Positions 1 to 9,262 are shown, counted from the first letter of the stretch. The stretch: 64,000 nucleotides of DNA from Candidatus Poribacteria bacterium (GCA_022821725.1 JAJEDB010000095.1:1-64000); one strand, 5' to 3'. Notes: generated from the letters alone by a model not told the origin. Numbers and translations: made by a program.

Positions 1-161
1 TAGCTCCTCTGTAAGAAATAGAGACTTTGGATAACCAAACTCAGAAGACCTTTTAAACATAACACAGGGGACAACCCCACACAAGAAAAACTCAACGAAC
101 CTTACCTCACTCGCTACACTTATGGGTAACAGTAAGACCTAAAGACAGGGGTTTCCAATCC

Positions 162-449
162 GTAAACTTTGATGAAGAATTAGCATTCTATGACACCCTT
201 GAAGTTAGCGATAGCACAGTCAAAGTGTTGGGTGATGAGACGTTACGAACTATCGCCGTTGAACTTGTGGAAACCGTTCGACGGAACGTGAGTATTGACT
301 GGACACTAAAAGAGAGTGCCCGCGCGAATATACGAAGAATGGTGAAGCGTATTCTTCGCAGACACGGCTATCCGCGAGCCAAACAGGAAAAAGCTGCTGA
401 AACCGTCTTGGAACAGGCAGCGGTATTGTGCAAGGATTGGGCAGCGTAG
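162..449 (+). pseudogene. C-terminal remnant of type I restriction subunit HsdR
   Basis: The open frame (about 95 codons) matches, from memory of the family, the extreme C-terminus of HsdR motor/nuclease subunits: an AFYDTLEV stretch, then [28 protein letters not shown] and a basic [14 protein letters not shown] segment. Full HsdR proteins are about 1000 residues. Upstream, bases 1-160 carry stops in every frame (the same frame is closed at 60-62) and show no helicase motif, so this is not a complete gene running in from the left edge. The GTG at 225 is an internal codon of the old frame. I read it as a decayed leftover of a type I restriction locus. It could instead be a standalone small protein, but no ribosome binding site supports that. 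Confidence 0.6.
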
Positions 450-549
450 AAGATTGAAAACAGCCCATTTTGGGGTCTAAGGCAATTCTTTTTTTCCGTC
501 TATCCAGCAGATGTTGCATATTCCCAAAACTAAATATCGCTAAAAATAT

Positions 550-578
550 TTGACAAAGTTTCAAAAATCAACTATACT
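550..578 (+). promoter_or_regulatory. sigma70-type promoter upstream of the STAS gene
   Basis: TTGACA at 550-555 and TATACT at 573-578 are separated by exactly 17 bases. The expected start of transcription near 585 leaves a leader of roughly 75 bases before the STAS gene at 662. Otherwise 450-661 is AT-rich and shows no gene. Confidence 0.65.
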
Positions 579-661
579 AATCTATCAGGCATCTTTTGTT
601 AGGGCATGTATTTCAATTCTAAATCAATGTCATAACGCAAACAACTAAGAAAGGAAAATAG

Positions 662-1015
662 ATGTTAGCAGAAATCCGTCAAAGAGAAGGGGTTATTGTG
701 ATTCGCCCCACAGGTCGCATGATTGGTGCGGCAAACGCTGAAATCAGAGAGCAAATTAATGAGGAATTGGAGGAGCATTTTGACTCCCCAAAGGTTATTT
801 TTAACCTCGAGAATGTTACCCGTATGGACAGTAGCGGTCTCGGCACGTTGGTATCTGTGAACGTGACGGTTTCCCGCAAAGGCGGGCGGACGGCACTCGT
901 CAACGCAGGTGCACATATCCGCAATCTTCTCATCCTCGGACGCTTAATGAGCGTTTTTGAAAACTACAATAGCGAAGAAGAGGGAATCCTCGCCCTAACC
1001 TCTGAGGAAAGCTAA
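662..1015 (+). CDS. STAS-domain anti-sigma factor antagonist (SpoIIAA/RsbV type)
   Basis: 117 residues, one complete STAS domain. The signature MDSSGLG at residues 55-61 carries the serine (57 or 58) that a partner anti-sigma kinase phosphorylates in SpoIIAA/RsbV proteins. The unphosphorylated form binds the anti-sigma factor and frees the sigma factor; phosphorylation breaks the switch. The protein is cytoplasmic. An AAAGGA ribosome site lies 6 bases before the ATG and a consensus promoter sits at 550-578. No anti-sigma kinase, phosphatase or sigma gene lies next to it, so its partners must be elsewhere. Family assignment is firm; the process it controls is unknown. Confidence 0.88.
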   Translation: MLAEIRQREGVIVIRPTGRMIGAANAEIREQINEELEEHFDSPKVIFNLENVTRMDSSGLGTLVSVNVTVSRKGGRTALVNAGAHIRNLLILGRLMSVFENYNSEEEGILALTSEES

Positions 1016-1088
1016 TCAACAAGGCGATGGTGCCTGTTGTTACTTAGGAAAATTTCTGAGCGGAATCAAGATACGAGGAAGGAGATTT

Positions 1089-2243
1089 ATGTCAAATCAG
1101 AATCTTCCGACGTTTACTGTCGACGCTGGTTTTCACAATCGGGATGGCTGCCCTGTTAGCACTAACGTCGACCATCCCGGCGTGAGCCAACTCCACGATC
1201 GTGCCGTTACCTTAACAGATGTCGCATCCGGTGATGTCATTTCAGCACAGTGCTACGCTGCCGAGGATGGCACGACTACCTTAACTTGGATACTCAATGG
1301 ACTCGCCGCCGGTGAATCGCGGACCTATACGCTATCGGAAGGAAGTGTTACGGGCGAGACAGGCGTTCAGTTAAAAGAAGCAGCCGAAACCATCACCGTA
1401 ACACTCAACGACCGACATTTTACAACATTTCGCTATGCAAAAACGCAGTTTCGTCCATATTTTTTTCCGGTTCTCGGTCCGAATGGACGCGAGGTAACAC
1501 GCGGTGAAACAAGCGACATCTCAAAGGATCACGTCCATCACCGTTCCCTCTACGTCGCCTACGGCGAAGTCAACGATGTTGATTTATGGGGTGAAGGCAG
1601 TAATTCGGGAAGAGTTGTGCATCAAGACTTCACACAAAAACAGGGTGGGGCTGTGGTCGGTAGACTCTATACGGAAAACAGTTGGCAGACCCAAGCGGGA
1701 GCGGTTTTGATGACGGACGTGCAGAATTTTCGCATCTATAACCTACCCGAAGATGCCGCGATTCTCGATCTCGACCTCAACTTTATCGCTTCCGTTGGGG
1801 ATGTCCATTTTGGAGATACCAAGGAGGGCGGTATCATCTCAATTCGTGTGCATCCGTCGATGAACGCTTCGGACGGCGGGAAGATAGAGAACGCTTTTGG
1901 CGGTATCAATGAGACAGAAACCTGGGGGAAGCGCGCGAATTGGTGCGATTATTCCGGTGTTGTCGATGGAACACCTGTTGGTATTGCTGTGTTCGATCAT
2001 ATTGTCAACCCACGCTATCCGACGTATTGGCATGTGCGCAATTACGGGCTCATGGGAAGCAATATCTTCGGAGGCGGCACTTTTGAAAGCGACCCTTCTA
2101 AAGATGGTTCCTATACGCTGAAACAGGGTGAAGAGATGCACTTCCGGTTCCGCGTCCTTATCCACGCCGGGGATGCAAACGTTGGAAAAGTAGCACAGAA
2201 ATATCACGATTTTATCAATCCACCTGTCGTTGAGGCTTCTTAA
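1089..2243 (+). CDS. DUF6807 (PmoA-like) family protein
   Basis: 384 residues, no signal peptide. The central part carries features I associate with the DUF6807/'PmoA family' proteins: FRPYFFPVLGPNGREVTRG, then a DHVHHRSLYVAYGEVN segment rich in histidine, DLWGEG, and a C-terminal YWHVRNYGLMGSN block. Despite the database name the family is not a subunit of methane monooxygenase; members sit in sugar-catabolism neighbourhoods, often beside Gfo/Idh/MocA proteins, as here. The substrate is unknown. The ATG at 1089 follows a strong GGAAGGAGA site. A 51-base palindromic repeat (2250-2300) separates it from the oxidoreductase gene downstream, which may be in the same transcription unit. Confidence 0.75.
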   Translation: MSNQNLPTFTVDAGFHNRDGCPVSTNVDHPGVSQLHDRAVTLTDVASGDVISAQCYAAEDGTTTLTWILNGLAAGESRTYTLSEGSVTGETGVQLKEAAETITVTLNDRHFTTFRYAKTQFRPYFFPVLGPNGREVTRGETSDISKDHVHHRSLYVAYGEVNDVDLWGEGSNSGRVVHQDFTQKQGGAVVGRLYTENSWQTQAGAVLMTDVQNFRIYNLPEDAAILDLDLNFIASVGDVHFGDTKEGGIISIRVHPSMNASDGGKIENAFGGINETETWGKRANWCDYSGVVDGTPVGIAVFDHIVNPRYPTYWHVRNYGLMGSNIFGGGTFESDPSKDGSYTLKQGEEMHFRFRVLIHAGDANVGKVAQKYHDFINPPVVEAS

Positions 2244-2249
2244 TTATTA

Positions 2250-2300
2250 AATCTGGGCACCGTTCCACTTCGTTCCACGGTGGTTTTCGGTTAATTCCAA
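2250..2300 (+). repeat. Dispersed palindromic element, copy A
   Basis: The segment starts AATCTGGGCAC, contains a hairpin CACCGT/ACGGTG around a 13-base loop (TCCACTTCGTTCC), and ends GGTTAATTCCAA. A near-identical copy lies in opposite orientation at 21244-21293, with compensating stem changes (CACTGC/GCAGTG) and one indel. This is the pattern of a REP-like element rather than chance. Confidence 0.7.
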
Positions 2301-2341
2301 TTCCTTACTATTAACGTCAGCGTACGAACGGAGACTTTTAA

Positions 2342-3412
2342 ATGCCGATTCCTACGATTCATGTCGGATGCACCCATTTCGCGCACGGTCGGCTACAAGC
2401 GCAACTCAATTCCAAAGGGCTTAACCCGGTTGCCTGTGTAGATATCAATCTCCCCGCGGCTCGTGAGGCTATAGCAGGTTTAGAAGGCGATGTTCCTGAC
2501 TATCTTGCCGATCGCATTTATACGACAATCACCGAGGCGAAAGAGAAACACGACGCGCAGGCATGCCTTATCTACGCTTCAACAACCGTTCACGCCAAAT
2601 TAATTGTTGAAAGTCTGAACCTCGGCATGCATACCCTCTGCGTCAAACCCATTGCAACGACACAGGCAGAATTCCACGACATTATACACGCACATAAAGC
2701 GAACCCTGGCTTGATACTCGTCCAAGGTCAAAATAAGCGGTGGAATCCTGCTGCCGCGAAAATGCGGGAATGGCTTCGGGAAGCGGGCGGCATCGGTGAG
2801 ATGTTAGCAGGGGAGTGTCGATTCTGGATCCGCCAAAACTTATACACGGGTCCAGACTCTCGGCAACCTGATGCCTATGTCGATGGACTTTTCTTCCACG
2901 CTGGCACGAGTCACCAACTCGATCAACTTGTCGCTGCGAAGGGACTTCCCAAATACGTTACCGCTCACGTCCATAATCGGAGAGACCCAGAGCTTGGGCA
3001 GATTGAAGCGTGGGGAACGGCTGGTGGCAACGCGCTCATGGAGTATGCCAACGGCGCGCCTTTCTCCTACGCAGGCACACGGGCAGCGCATACGGGTCCG
3101 TTCGGATGGAGCGGGCATTGGACATTCCACGGCGAAGACGGAGACCTCCGACGCGATGCAGGACACCTTCAACTCTTCCGGCTCGGTGAAACGATTGAAG
3201 ATGTATCCCTCCAAGATTTGCACGCCGGTCTCATAGAAGACGACCGCCTCCAGTTCGATGCGTTTGCGCAGGCGATTGCCAACGGGACAGATCGGGACTG
3301 GATACAGGACACAACGCTCGGCACATGGATACTCATGGAAGCCTGTAACGAATCCGCCCGAACGCACGAAAAAGTTGATGTTGAAGCGTTCGCCAAGAAG
3401 ATGCTCGCCTAA
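2342..3412 (+). CDS. Gfo/Idh/MocA family oxidoreductase
   Basis: 356 residues. The N-terminal part has the Rossmann layout of the family, with a VACVDIN strand and a LCVKPIATT block at the place of the family's E-K-P catalytic lysine motif. The C-terminal part has the GECRFWIRQNLY and DGLFFHAGTSHQLDQLV segments typical of the family's alpha/beta substrate domain. Members are usually NAD(P)-dependent sugar or inositol dehydrogenases. Oddity: the nucleotide-binding loop reads VGCTHFAHG rather than the usual GxGxxG, and the usual E before K-P is V, so cofactor use is uncertain. A GGAG site precedes the ATG. Pairing with DUF6807 suggests a shared carbohydrate-like substrate. Confidence 0.83.
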   Translation: MPIPTIHVGCTHFAHGRLQAQLNSKGLNPVACVDINLPAAREAIAGLEGDVPDYLADRIYTTITEAKEKHDAQACLIYASTTVHAKLIVESLNLGMHTLCVKPIATTQAEFHDIIHAHKANPGLILVQGQNKRWNPAAAKMREWLREAGGIGEMLAGECRFWIRQNLYTGPDSRQPDAYVDGLFFHAGTSHQLDQLVAAKGLPKYVTAHVHNRRDPELGQIEAWGTAGGNALMEYANGAPFSYAGTRAAHTGPFGWSGHWTFHGEDGDLRRDAGHLQLFRLGETIEDVSLQDLHAGLIEDDRLQFDAFAQAIANGTDRDWIQDTTLGTWILMEACNESARTHEKVDVEAFAKKMLA

Positions 3413-3455
3413 TCAAAGGGAAAAATTAAAATCTTGTCCTCCTCTCGTTCTAAAG

Positions 3456-3487
3456 AGCGCGCAGCCCGTAATGAAATGGAGGGCGGA
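3456..3487 (+). repeat. Divergent relative of the 13-base-loop hairpin
   Basis: GTAATGAAATGGA, the exact loop sequence of the element at 21244-21293, recurs here between short CCC/GGG arms. Outside the loop I see little similarity, so membership in the same family is tentative. Confidence 0.35.
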
Positions 3488-3549
3488 TATACGGGGCGGA
3501 ATATCAGATGTCAAACCCATCTGAACGAACCGCAAGGAAAAATTAAAAC

Positions 3550-5187
3550 ATGGAATCTCCACACGGTATTACGGCTTCAGCCTTTCGTCCGTCTGTGATG
3601 GGCAGAAACGGTATGGTTACCTCCGGACACGTCCTTGCCTCGCAGGCAGGTATTCAAACGATGATGGCGGGTGGCAATGCCGTCGATGCAGCGATTGCAA
3701 CCGCTGTAGCACTCGGTATGGTTGAACCTGCCGGCTCTGGGCTCGGCGGCGACGGCTTTATCCTCATCTATTGGGCGGAGACAGGGCAGGTTGAGGCGGT
3801 GAATGGAACTGGGCCCGCACCGCGTGCGGCGACCCGAGAAACCTACCGCAAAGACGGCGGGATCCCGATGAAAGGCATAAGAAGTGTCTCAGTGCCGGGG
3901 ATCGTCGACGCATGGCTTCTCGCCCACGAACGCTACGGATCCCTCAAGTTAGAAGATGTTTTCGCGCCCGCAATTTCGCTCTGTGAGGAAGGGTTTCCCG
4001 TGAGTCATAGACTCGCAGGCGGACTTAAAGGCGAAAACGCTCGCTTCGCTGCCGAACCCGACTCGCGCGCTGTCTTTACCAACGACGGCGAACCGATCGC
4101 AGCGGGTCAATTCCTCGCGAATCCCAATCTCGGTAACACCCTCCGAAGGATTGCAAAACAGGGGAGAGACATATTCTACAAAGGTGAAATTGCGAAAACC
4201 ATCGGTGAATTCAGCCGTGCCTACGACGGACTCTTGACAGCCGAGGATCTCGCGAATTACCACGCACACTGGGCTGATCCCATACATGTCAACTACCGTG
4301 GATACGAGGTCTATGAGATGCCGCCCAATTCAAGTGGGCATATCTTACTGCAAGAATTAAACATGGTTGAGCTATTTGACTTGCAAGCCTTAGGGTGCAA
4401 TACTGCTGAAAGTGTGCATCTGATGGTTGAGGCGAAAAAACTCGCTTTCGCGGACCGGGAACAATATATGGCGGATCCAGAGTGGGTAGATGTTCCGATA
4501 GAAGGCATGCTATCTAAGTCCTATGCCGCTGAACGCGCAGAACGTATTGATTTAGATAAGGCAGCTTTTGATGTCCCAGCGGGGGGTCCAGAAGCACACG
4601 AAGATACAACCTGTTTCTGCACCGCGGATCGGGCGGGAAATCTCGTTTGTATACTGCAGAGTATCCAATCCGGATTCGGTTCCAGTCTCATCGCGGGGGA
4701 CACGGGTGTCCTCTTGAACAATCGGATGACCTATTGGCATTTGGAAGAGGGGCATCCCAACTGTTTGATGCCGGGCAAACGCGTCCGCCACACCATGAAC
4801 CCCGTCATTGTTACAAAGGACGGTCAACCGTTCATAGCATGTGGCACCCCTGGCGCAGATACACAGGTCCAAACGAATCTACAACTCGTTACCCACATGA
4901 TTGATTTCGGGATGACACCGCAGGAAGCCGTCTCTGCCCCGCGCTGGCGGAGTTTACAGAACCCGATGGAATCCACTATTCCGCACACCTGCTCCAATGA
5001 CCTTCAGTTAGAAAACCGATTCTCTCCCGACACCCAGAAAGGTTTAGCGGGAAGAGGGCATGAACTTCAACTTGTCGGGGATTGGGGTGGTCCGGGGAGT
5101 GCTCAGGCTATCATGGTCCATCCTGAATCAGGCGCGCTCATCGGAGGTTCCGATCCGAGAACCGATGGGTATGCGGTTACTTTTTAG
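3550..5187 (+). CDS. ggt: Gamma-glutamyltransferase family protein
   Basis: 545 residues, the usual length for an unprocessed gamma-glutamyltranspeptidase. The N-terminal GGNAVDAAIATAVALGMVEP and GSGLGGDGF blocks are family hallmarks. The self-cleavage site is HEDTT, with Thr353 expected to be the N-terminal nucleophile of the small subunit. Late motifs are GTPGAD (the second glycine of the usual GTPGG is Ala) and FGMTPQEAVSAPRWRS. Known members cleave or transfer the gamma-glutamyl group of glutathione. I see no signal peptide, whereas classical enzymes are periplasmic; cytoplasmic paralogues exist in oxalamate and spermidine pathways, so the substrate may differ. The ATG is preceded by the AAGGAAAAATTAAAA leader found at other genes here. 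Confidence 0.87.
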   Translation: MESPHGITASAFRPSVMGRNGMVTSGHVLASQAGIQTMMAGGNAVDAAIATAVALGMVEPAGSGLGGDGFILIYWAETGQVEAVNGTGPAPRAATRETYRKDGGIPMKGIRSVSVPGIVDAWLLAHERYGSLKLEDVFAPAISLCEEGFPVSHRLAGGLKGENARFAAEPDSRAVFTNDGEPIAAGQFLANPNLGNTLRRIAKQGRDIFYKGEIAKTIGEFSRAYDGLLTAEDLANYHAHWADPIHVNYRGYEVYEMPPNSSGHILLQELNMVELFDLQALGCNTAESVHLMVEAKKLAFADREQYMADPEWVDVPIEGMLSKSYAAERAERIDLDKAAFDVPAGGPEAHEDTTCFCTADRAGNLVCILQSIQSGFGSSLIAGDTGVLLNNRMTYWHLEEGHPNCLMPGKRVRHTMNPVIVTKDGQPFIACGTPGADTQVQTNLQLVTHMIDFGMTPQEAVSAPRWRSLQNPMESTIPHTCSNDLQLENRFSPDTQKGLAGRGHELQLVGDWGGPGSAQAIMVHPESGALIGGSDPRTDGYAVTF

Positions 5188-5321
5188 AGGAACTATTTTC
5201 CGTATAAAGCAGGGTTTGAACTATGAAATAAAGATGTTTACGTGTTAACGATATCCATGATAGTTTACCCAAATATTCTGCCACAATATCATTATTGGGT
5301 TAGAACCTATGGAGGCTAATT

Positions 5322-6176
5322 ATGAGTACCACCGCTATAAGGATCGTTACACACGCGATTCTAACGATAACCTTTTGTCTTGTAGCACCACAAACTTGGA
5401 GTCGTGAGGTTGTCCTTTTTGAAGAAGATTTTGAGGGCGTGACACTCGAAGCCAGTATCATGGAACAGATTAAGGATAAAGACGTTTGGTCAGGCACACC
5501 ACCTGAGGGTTGGGAAATTACAAACGAAAATCCTAAAGATCTCGGAATGCCTGAGTGGAGAACATGGGCGATTGTCGATCTTGAGTGGTGGACACGAACG
5601 GCGGAAGACCAACGACGTAGTGAGTTTACTGGGGTACACAATGACGGTAAGGGCGTAGGTAAAGGAGCCGTTTCTGATCCTGATGAATGGGACGATTGGG
5701 AAGGAAATGGCGACCCTGACGCTCAGAGTCGTTGGAATGGACACTTAATCACCCCACCGATTAAAATCAAAGGCGCGGCAGCAAAGTCGCTTGTCTTAAC
5801 ATTGGATTCGAGTTGGCGCCCTGAAGATACGCAAAATGGTGAGATCATAGTAAGTTTCGACGGGGATAAAGAGGAACAAATCCTATTCTTCCAGAGCGTC
5901 GGTATTGACGCAGGCGCGCATACCCTTGTTACGATTCCTACCCTCAAACTCAAAGAGGAAAAGATAAATGATGGGGAGCAGATAAACGAAACGTTAGAAA
6001 TCCCTATCGACAACCCCGCCGGTGTTGCTGAAATGACGATTAGTTTCGGTGTCGTCGACGCGCAAAACGATTGGTGGTGGGCAATAGATAACATACAGCT
6101 TATAAGCACTGCCTACGATGTAGAACCGAGCGGGAAATTAGCAGCGAAATGGGCAGAAATAAAAAGCTTACAATAA
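5322..6176 (+). CDS. Secreted protein with shared C-terminal tail, function unknown
   Basis: 284 residues. Residues 1-28 form a signal peptide with a hydrophobic core ending near QTWS. The mature part starts with a FEEDFEGVT strand typical of LamG/carbohydrate-binding jelly rolls, is rich in Trp and acidic residues, and ends with DNWWWAIDNIQLIS-like beta strands common in MAM/LamG folds. I cannot name the family. The last 15 residues, SGKLAAKWAEIKSLQ, resemble the ends of the secreted proteins at 11695-12417 and 43095-45008. It stands alone between the transferase and the SDR gene. Expected location is periplasm or cell surface. Confidence 0.7.
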   Translation: MSTTAIRIVTHAILTITFCLVAPQTWSREVVLFEEDFEGVTLEASIMEQIKDKDVWSGTPPEGWEITNENPKDLGMPEWRTWAIVDLEWWTRTAEDQRRSEFTGVHNDGKGVGKGAVSDPDEWDDWEGNGDPDAQSRWNGHLITPPIKIKGAAAKSLVLTLDSSWRPEDTQNGEIIVSFDGDKEEQILFFQSVGIDAGAHTLVTIPTLKLKEEKINDGEQINETLEIPIDNPAGVAEMTISFGVVDAQNDWWWAIDNIQLISTAYDVEPSGKLAAKWAEIKSLQ

Positions 6177-6303
6177 TCAACCTTTGCGAATTGTGGGCGG
6201 CTCAGCACCGTTGACAATTCCGCAAAAACAACCCGAAAAAGCGTAATTTACTTCCCAAGTCCATTACTCTTTTAGGTCTCATTGACGCTTAGGAGAAAAA
6301 GTC

Positions 6304-7356
6304 GTGAAAATTTTAGTCACGGGTGGCACGGGCCGTATCGGGTCGAATCTCGTCAAAAGTTTATTAGAAAAAGGGCACGACATCCGCAGCTTCGTCTATC
6401 CGGAGGATGTCAATCGTGTTGGACGATGGGACGGGACGGATCGCGTCGAGACTGTTCTTGGCGACCTACGGGAATACGAAGATGTCAAAAAAGCCGTTGA
6501 TGGCGTAGATGCCATCTATCACATCGCTGCAGCCTTCGGGGGTCCGTTTGATAATCGTCAGTACTTGGCAATCAACGGGATGGGAACGCTCAATATCTTA
6601 GAGGGTATCCGTGAGTGTAATCCGAACATCCATCGACTCGTCTATGCCTGTACCGAAGCGATTTACTGGGAACTCACCGAAAAAGGTAGATTTTTCGATA
6701 CACCCATCACCGAAGACAGGGTCGCTAAATACCATCACATGCCCTATTTCCTTACGAAATGGATTGGTGAGGAATTGTGCATGACCTATCATCACCAATA
6801 TGGCGTGCCTTCAACTGTCTTCCGCTTCACAACCGTTATTGAACCGAGCGAATATCTCAACGAAGACGGTTTACCCAAACAATTCGTCTTTAGCCCTATT
6901 TATAATCGATACGAAAATTATAACGGCGATGATCCTGTTGAGTTAGAGACCGCGGATACCGTCAAACGTCTTTGGGACGGGCAGGAGAAATTCATACTCA
7001 AACGCAATCCTGATGGCCGCCCCTACAAGGAACATTTCACGGATGTCCGGGATATTGTCCAAGGATTGGTGTTAGGGATTGAAAAGGATGCTGCTGTCGG
7101 TGAAGAATTCACGCTCGGCGGAAACGGTATCTTCAAGCATGAAGAGGTGATTCCCTACCTATGTGAACGTTACCAGATGGATTCTGTCGATGTGCAACTC
7201 CCCCAACCCCTCTTTTTTGAGTTTGATTTAAGCAAGATCAAAACGTTATTGGACTTTGAGCCACAACACGATTTAGCGAGTATCCTCGATGCTGCTGAAG
7301 CGATGCGTCGTGGTGAAGATGTAGGCATCATTCCGACGGGTGTCCGGTGGGCTTAA
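6304..7356 (+). CDS. NAD-dependent epimerase/dehydratase (extended SDR)
   Basis: 350 residues. The N-terminal TGGTGRIG (residues 6-13) is the NAD(P)-binding loop of extended short-chain dehydrogenases, followed by VLGDLREYEDV (acidic motif) and YHIAAA. The catalytic pair is Tyr148 and Lys152 (YFLTK), with CTEAIY supplying the Ser/Thr. Extended SDRs act on nucleotide sugars or steroid-like alcohols; the substrate cannot be read from sequence. It starts with GTG, chosen because AGGAGA lies 7 bases upstream and the Rossmann strand begins at once. It is transcribed alone. Confidence 0.87.
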   Translation: MKILVTGGTGRIGSNLVKSLLEKGHDIRSFVYPEDVNRVGRWDGTDRVETVLGDLREYEDVKKAVDGVDAIYHIAAAFGGPFDNRQYLAINGMGTLNILEGIRECNPNIHRLVYACTEAIYWELTEKGRFFDTPITEDRVAKYHHMPYFLTKWIGEELCMTYHHQYGVPSTVFRFTTVIEPSEYLNEDGLPKQFVFSPIYNRYENYNGDDPVELETADTVKRLWDGQEKFILKRNPDGRPYKEHFTDVRDIVQGLVLGIEKDAAVGEEFTLGGNGIFKHEEVIPYLCERYQMDSVDVQLPQPLFFEFDLSKIKTLLDFEPQHDLASILDAAEAMRRGEDVGIIPTGVRWA

Positions 7357-7511
7357 TGTCCGTTTTCCGCTATTTCATAACTCCGGCGGTTTTCCTTGAT
7401 GTCTTCTGAATAAATAGGTTAAACTTAACTTAATGTTTCATCCAGTTTCAAATTGGGGTTCATTCGGTTCGTAGTCGTGCAATTCATTGCGCATTCGGGG
7501 GTTGCTTTCTT

Positions 7512-9154
7512 GTGAAGACCTCTCTTGGTATATCCTCACTTTCCCTATTCGTTTTTACCTGCCTGATGCTCAGCTGCACTCAGACGACGGTCGTGCCGAC
7601 GCTGCGGGTCTCATCAAGCACGAAACATCTCGATCGGTATATCAGTGCCGTGCTTAAGCGGGAAGGTATCCAACCTTCAAAGAGGTCGGAAGATGCCGAG
7701 TTTTTACGCAGAGTTCATCTCGATTTGACAGGAAAAATCCCAACCCCCGAAGAGGTCTTGGATTTTCTCAAGGACGGTTCTTCAAACAAACGCCAAAGAA
7801 AGATCCGGGCGTTATTCGCGAGTGATGCCTATCTCGATTATTGGAGCGAGATATGGGTAAATTGGTTAATCGGTAGACGCGAAGATGGCGACGATCGGCG
7901 CATCGGGTTAACGCATTGGGTGCGGAAGGCTCTCGCGAAAAATATGCCTTACAACCAGTTCGTTCAGGAACTGATTGCAGCGGATGGGGAGTTACGGGAA
8001 AACGGTGCAGGTAACTATATCATGCGTTATGACAGTTCGCCGGTCTTCCTGACTTCGCAGACTACGCGCCTTTTCTTGGGACTCCCGATGCAGTGCGCCG
8101 AGTGCCACGATCATAAAACAGAAGCGTTGCATCAAGAGGATTTCTACGGTATCGCCGCTTTCTTTACCGGTATTGAGAGTCAACGGAAGGGTGACATCCA
8201 GACGATCGATATGGTAGGGAATGAGAGAAGCATGGATAATTTTCTCATTACGAATACAGCAGAAAATGCGATTTGGGTGGAAAGACTTGAAAAACAGGTC
8301 TATCCGTTCTTCTTAGATGGCACAGCATATAAAGGGCCCCTCCGTAAAAAGCGAGAAGCCCTCGCGCAGTGGATGACTGATAAATCAACCCGTATTTCAG
8401 TCAAGCCATCGTGAATCGTATCTGGAAGCACTTTATGGGGCGAGCGTTTGTCGAACCGGTCGATGGATTCGGAGCAGAAAATCCACCGACCCATCCTGAA
8501 CTCTTGAAGTGGCTCGCAAAGGATTTCGTCATTCATGGTTACGATTTACAAAAGTTGATGCGGACGCTCCTGAATTCAGAGACGTATCAACGCACCTCCC
8601 AAACGAACGAGAGTAACAAAGACGATCAACGCTATTACTCGCATGCCTATCTGAAACCCTTAAGCACCGAACAATTCTTCTATTCCATGCTACAAGCCAC
8701 CGATTTTGAAAGACTTCAAGAGGTCAGAATGAAAGGTCTCAAAAAGCACGGAGGAGAAGACAGGGAGGGTATGCTGCGTCAACTTGAACGGAAGAAACGC
8801 GAGCATCTCAAAAAGTTTCTCTTTCTCCTCGATAATGGTGAGATGGAAGAGATCGAGGCATTCAATGGCACCATCCCTCAAGCACTTATGATGATTAACG
8901 GGGATATGGTGAATGATAGTGCCGATCACGAAGAATACGGGAGTTTTGTGAATTATGTATTAGGAAAATGGCGGGATCCGATGGAACGGATGAAGTATCT
9001 CTATCTTAATGTCCTGTCTCGGTTGCCCACTGCTAAAGAGAAAACCTATTTTAGACGCTATTTAGAGCGGAGTCTTTATCGAAACAAGGACTTGGCTTAC
9101 GAGGACCTCTACTGGGTGTTACTCAATTCAGCCGAGTTTTCGTTGAATCATTAG
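7512..9154 (+). pseudogene. DUF1549/DUF1553 lipoprotein gene, split by a one-base frameshift
   Basis: The first frame (7512-8414) has a lipoprotein signal with lipobox LMLSC, then the DUF1549 domain with its CAECH motif (Cys195, Cys198, His199). It derails after ALAQWMTDKS. The second frame (from 8387 to 9154) continues with NPYFSQAIVNRIWKHFMGR, the expected start of DUF1553. Loss of one base at 8385-8389 (TCAACCC where TCAAACCC restores the frame) explains the break. Repaired, the protein would be about 547 residues. Family members occur in planctomycetes and relatives, often fused to cytochrome domains, and are linked to cell-surface polysaccharide or redox functions without proof. Either a recent inactivating mutation or a sequencing error. 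Confidence 0.8.
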
Positions 9155-9157
9155 TTT

Positions 9158-9182
9158 GCACAGGCTAACAGCCTATGCTACA
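9158..9182 (+). repeat. REP palindrome copy 1
   Basis: Exact copy of the 25-base repeat whose core is CAGGCTAACAGCCTATGC, an imperfect palindrome (AGGCT/AGCCT around AACA). It lies just after the stop of the DUF1553 frame and upstream of the RAYT gene. Confidence 0.85.
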
Positions 9183-9222
9183 GAAGAAGGCACATCCTAA
9201 GAGATTGCGGATATAACAACTG

Positions 9223-9247
9223 GCACAGCCTAACAGGCTATACTACA
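9223..9247 (+). repeat. REP palindrome copy 2 (variant)
   Basis: Variant with core CAGCCTAACAGGCTATAC: both arms are swapped relative to copy 1, so base pairing is kept while the sequence changes. It ends 15 bases before the RAYT start codon. Confidence 0.8.
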
Positions 9248-9262
9248 ACGGACACCAGCAAG

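Noticed and set aside
1..160. Search for an upstream part of hsdR
   Set aside because: All frames contain stops and no helicase or nuclease motif can be recognised, so only the C-terminal scrap is annotated.
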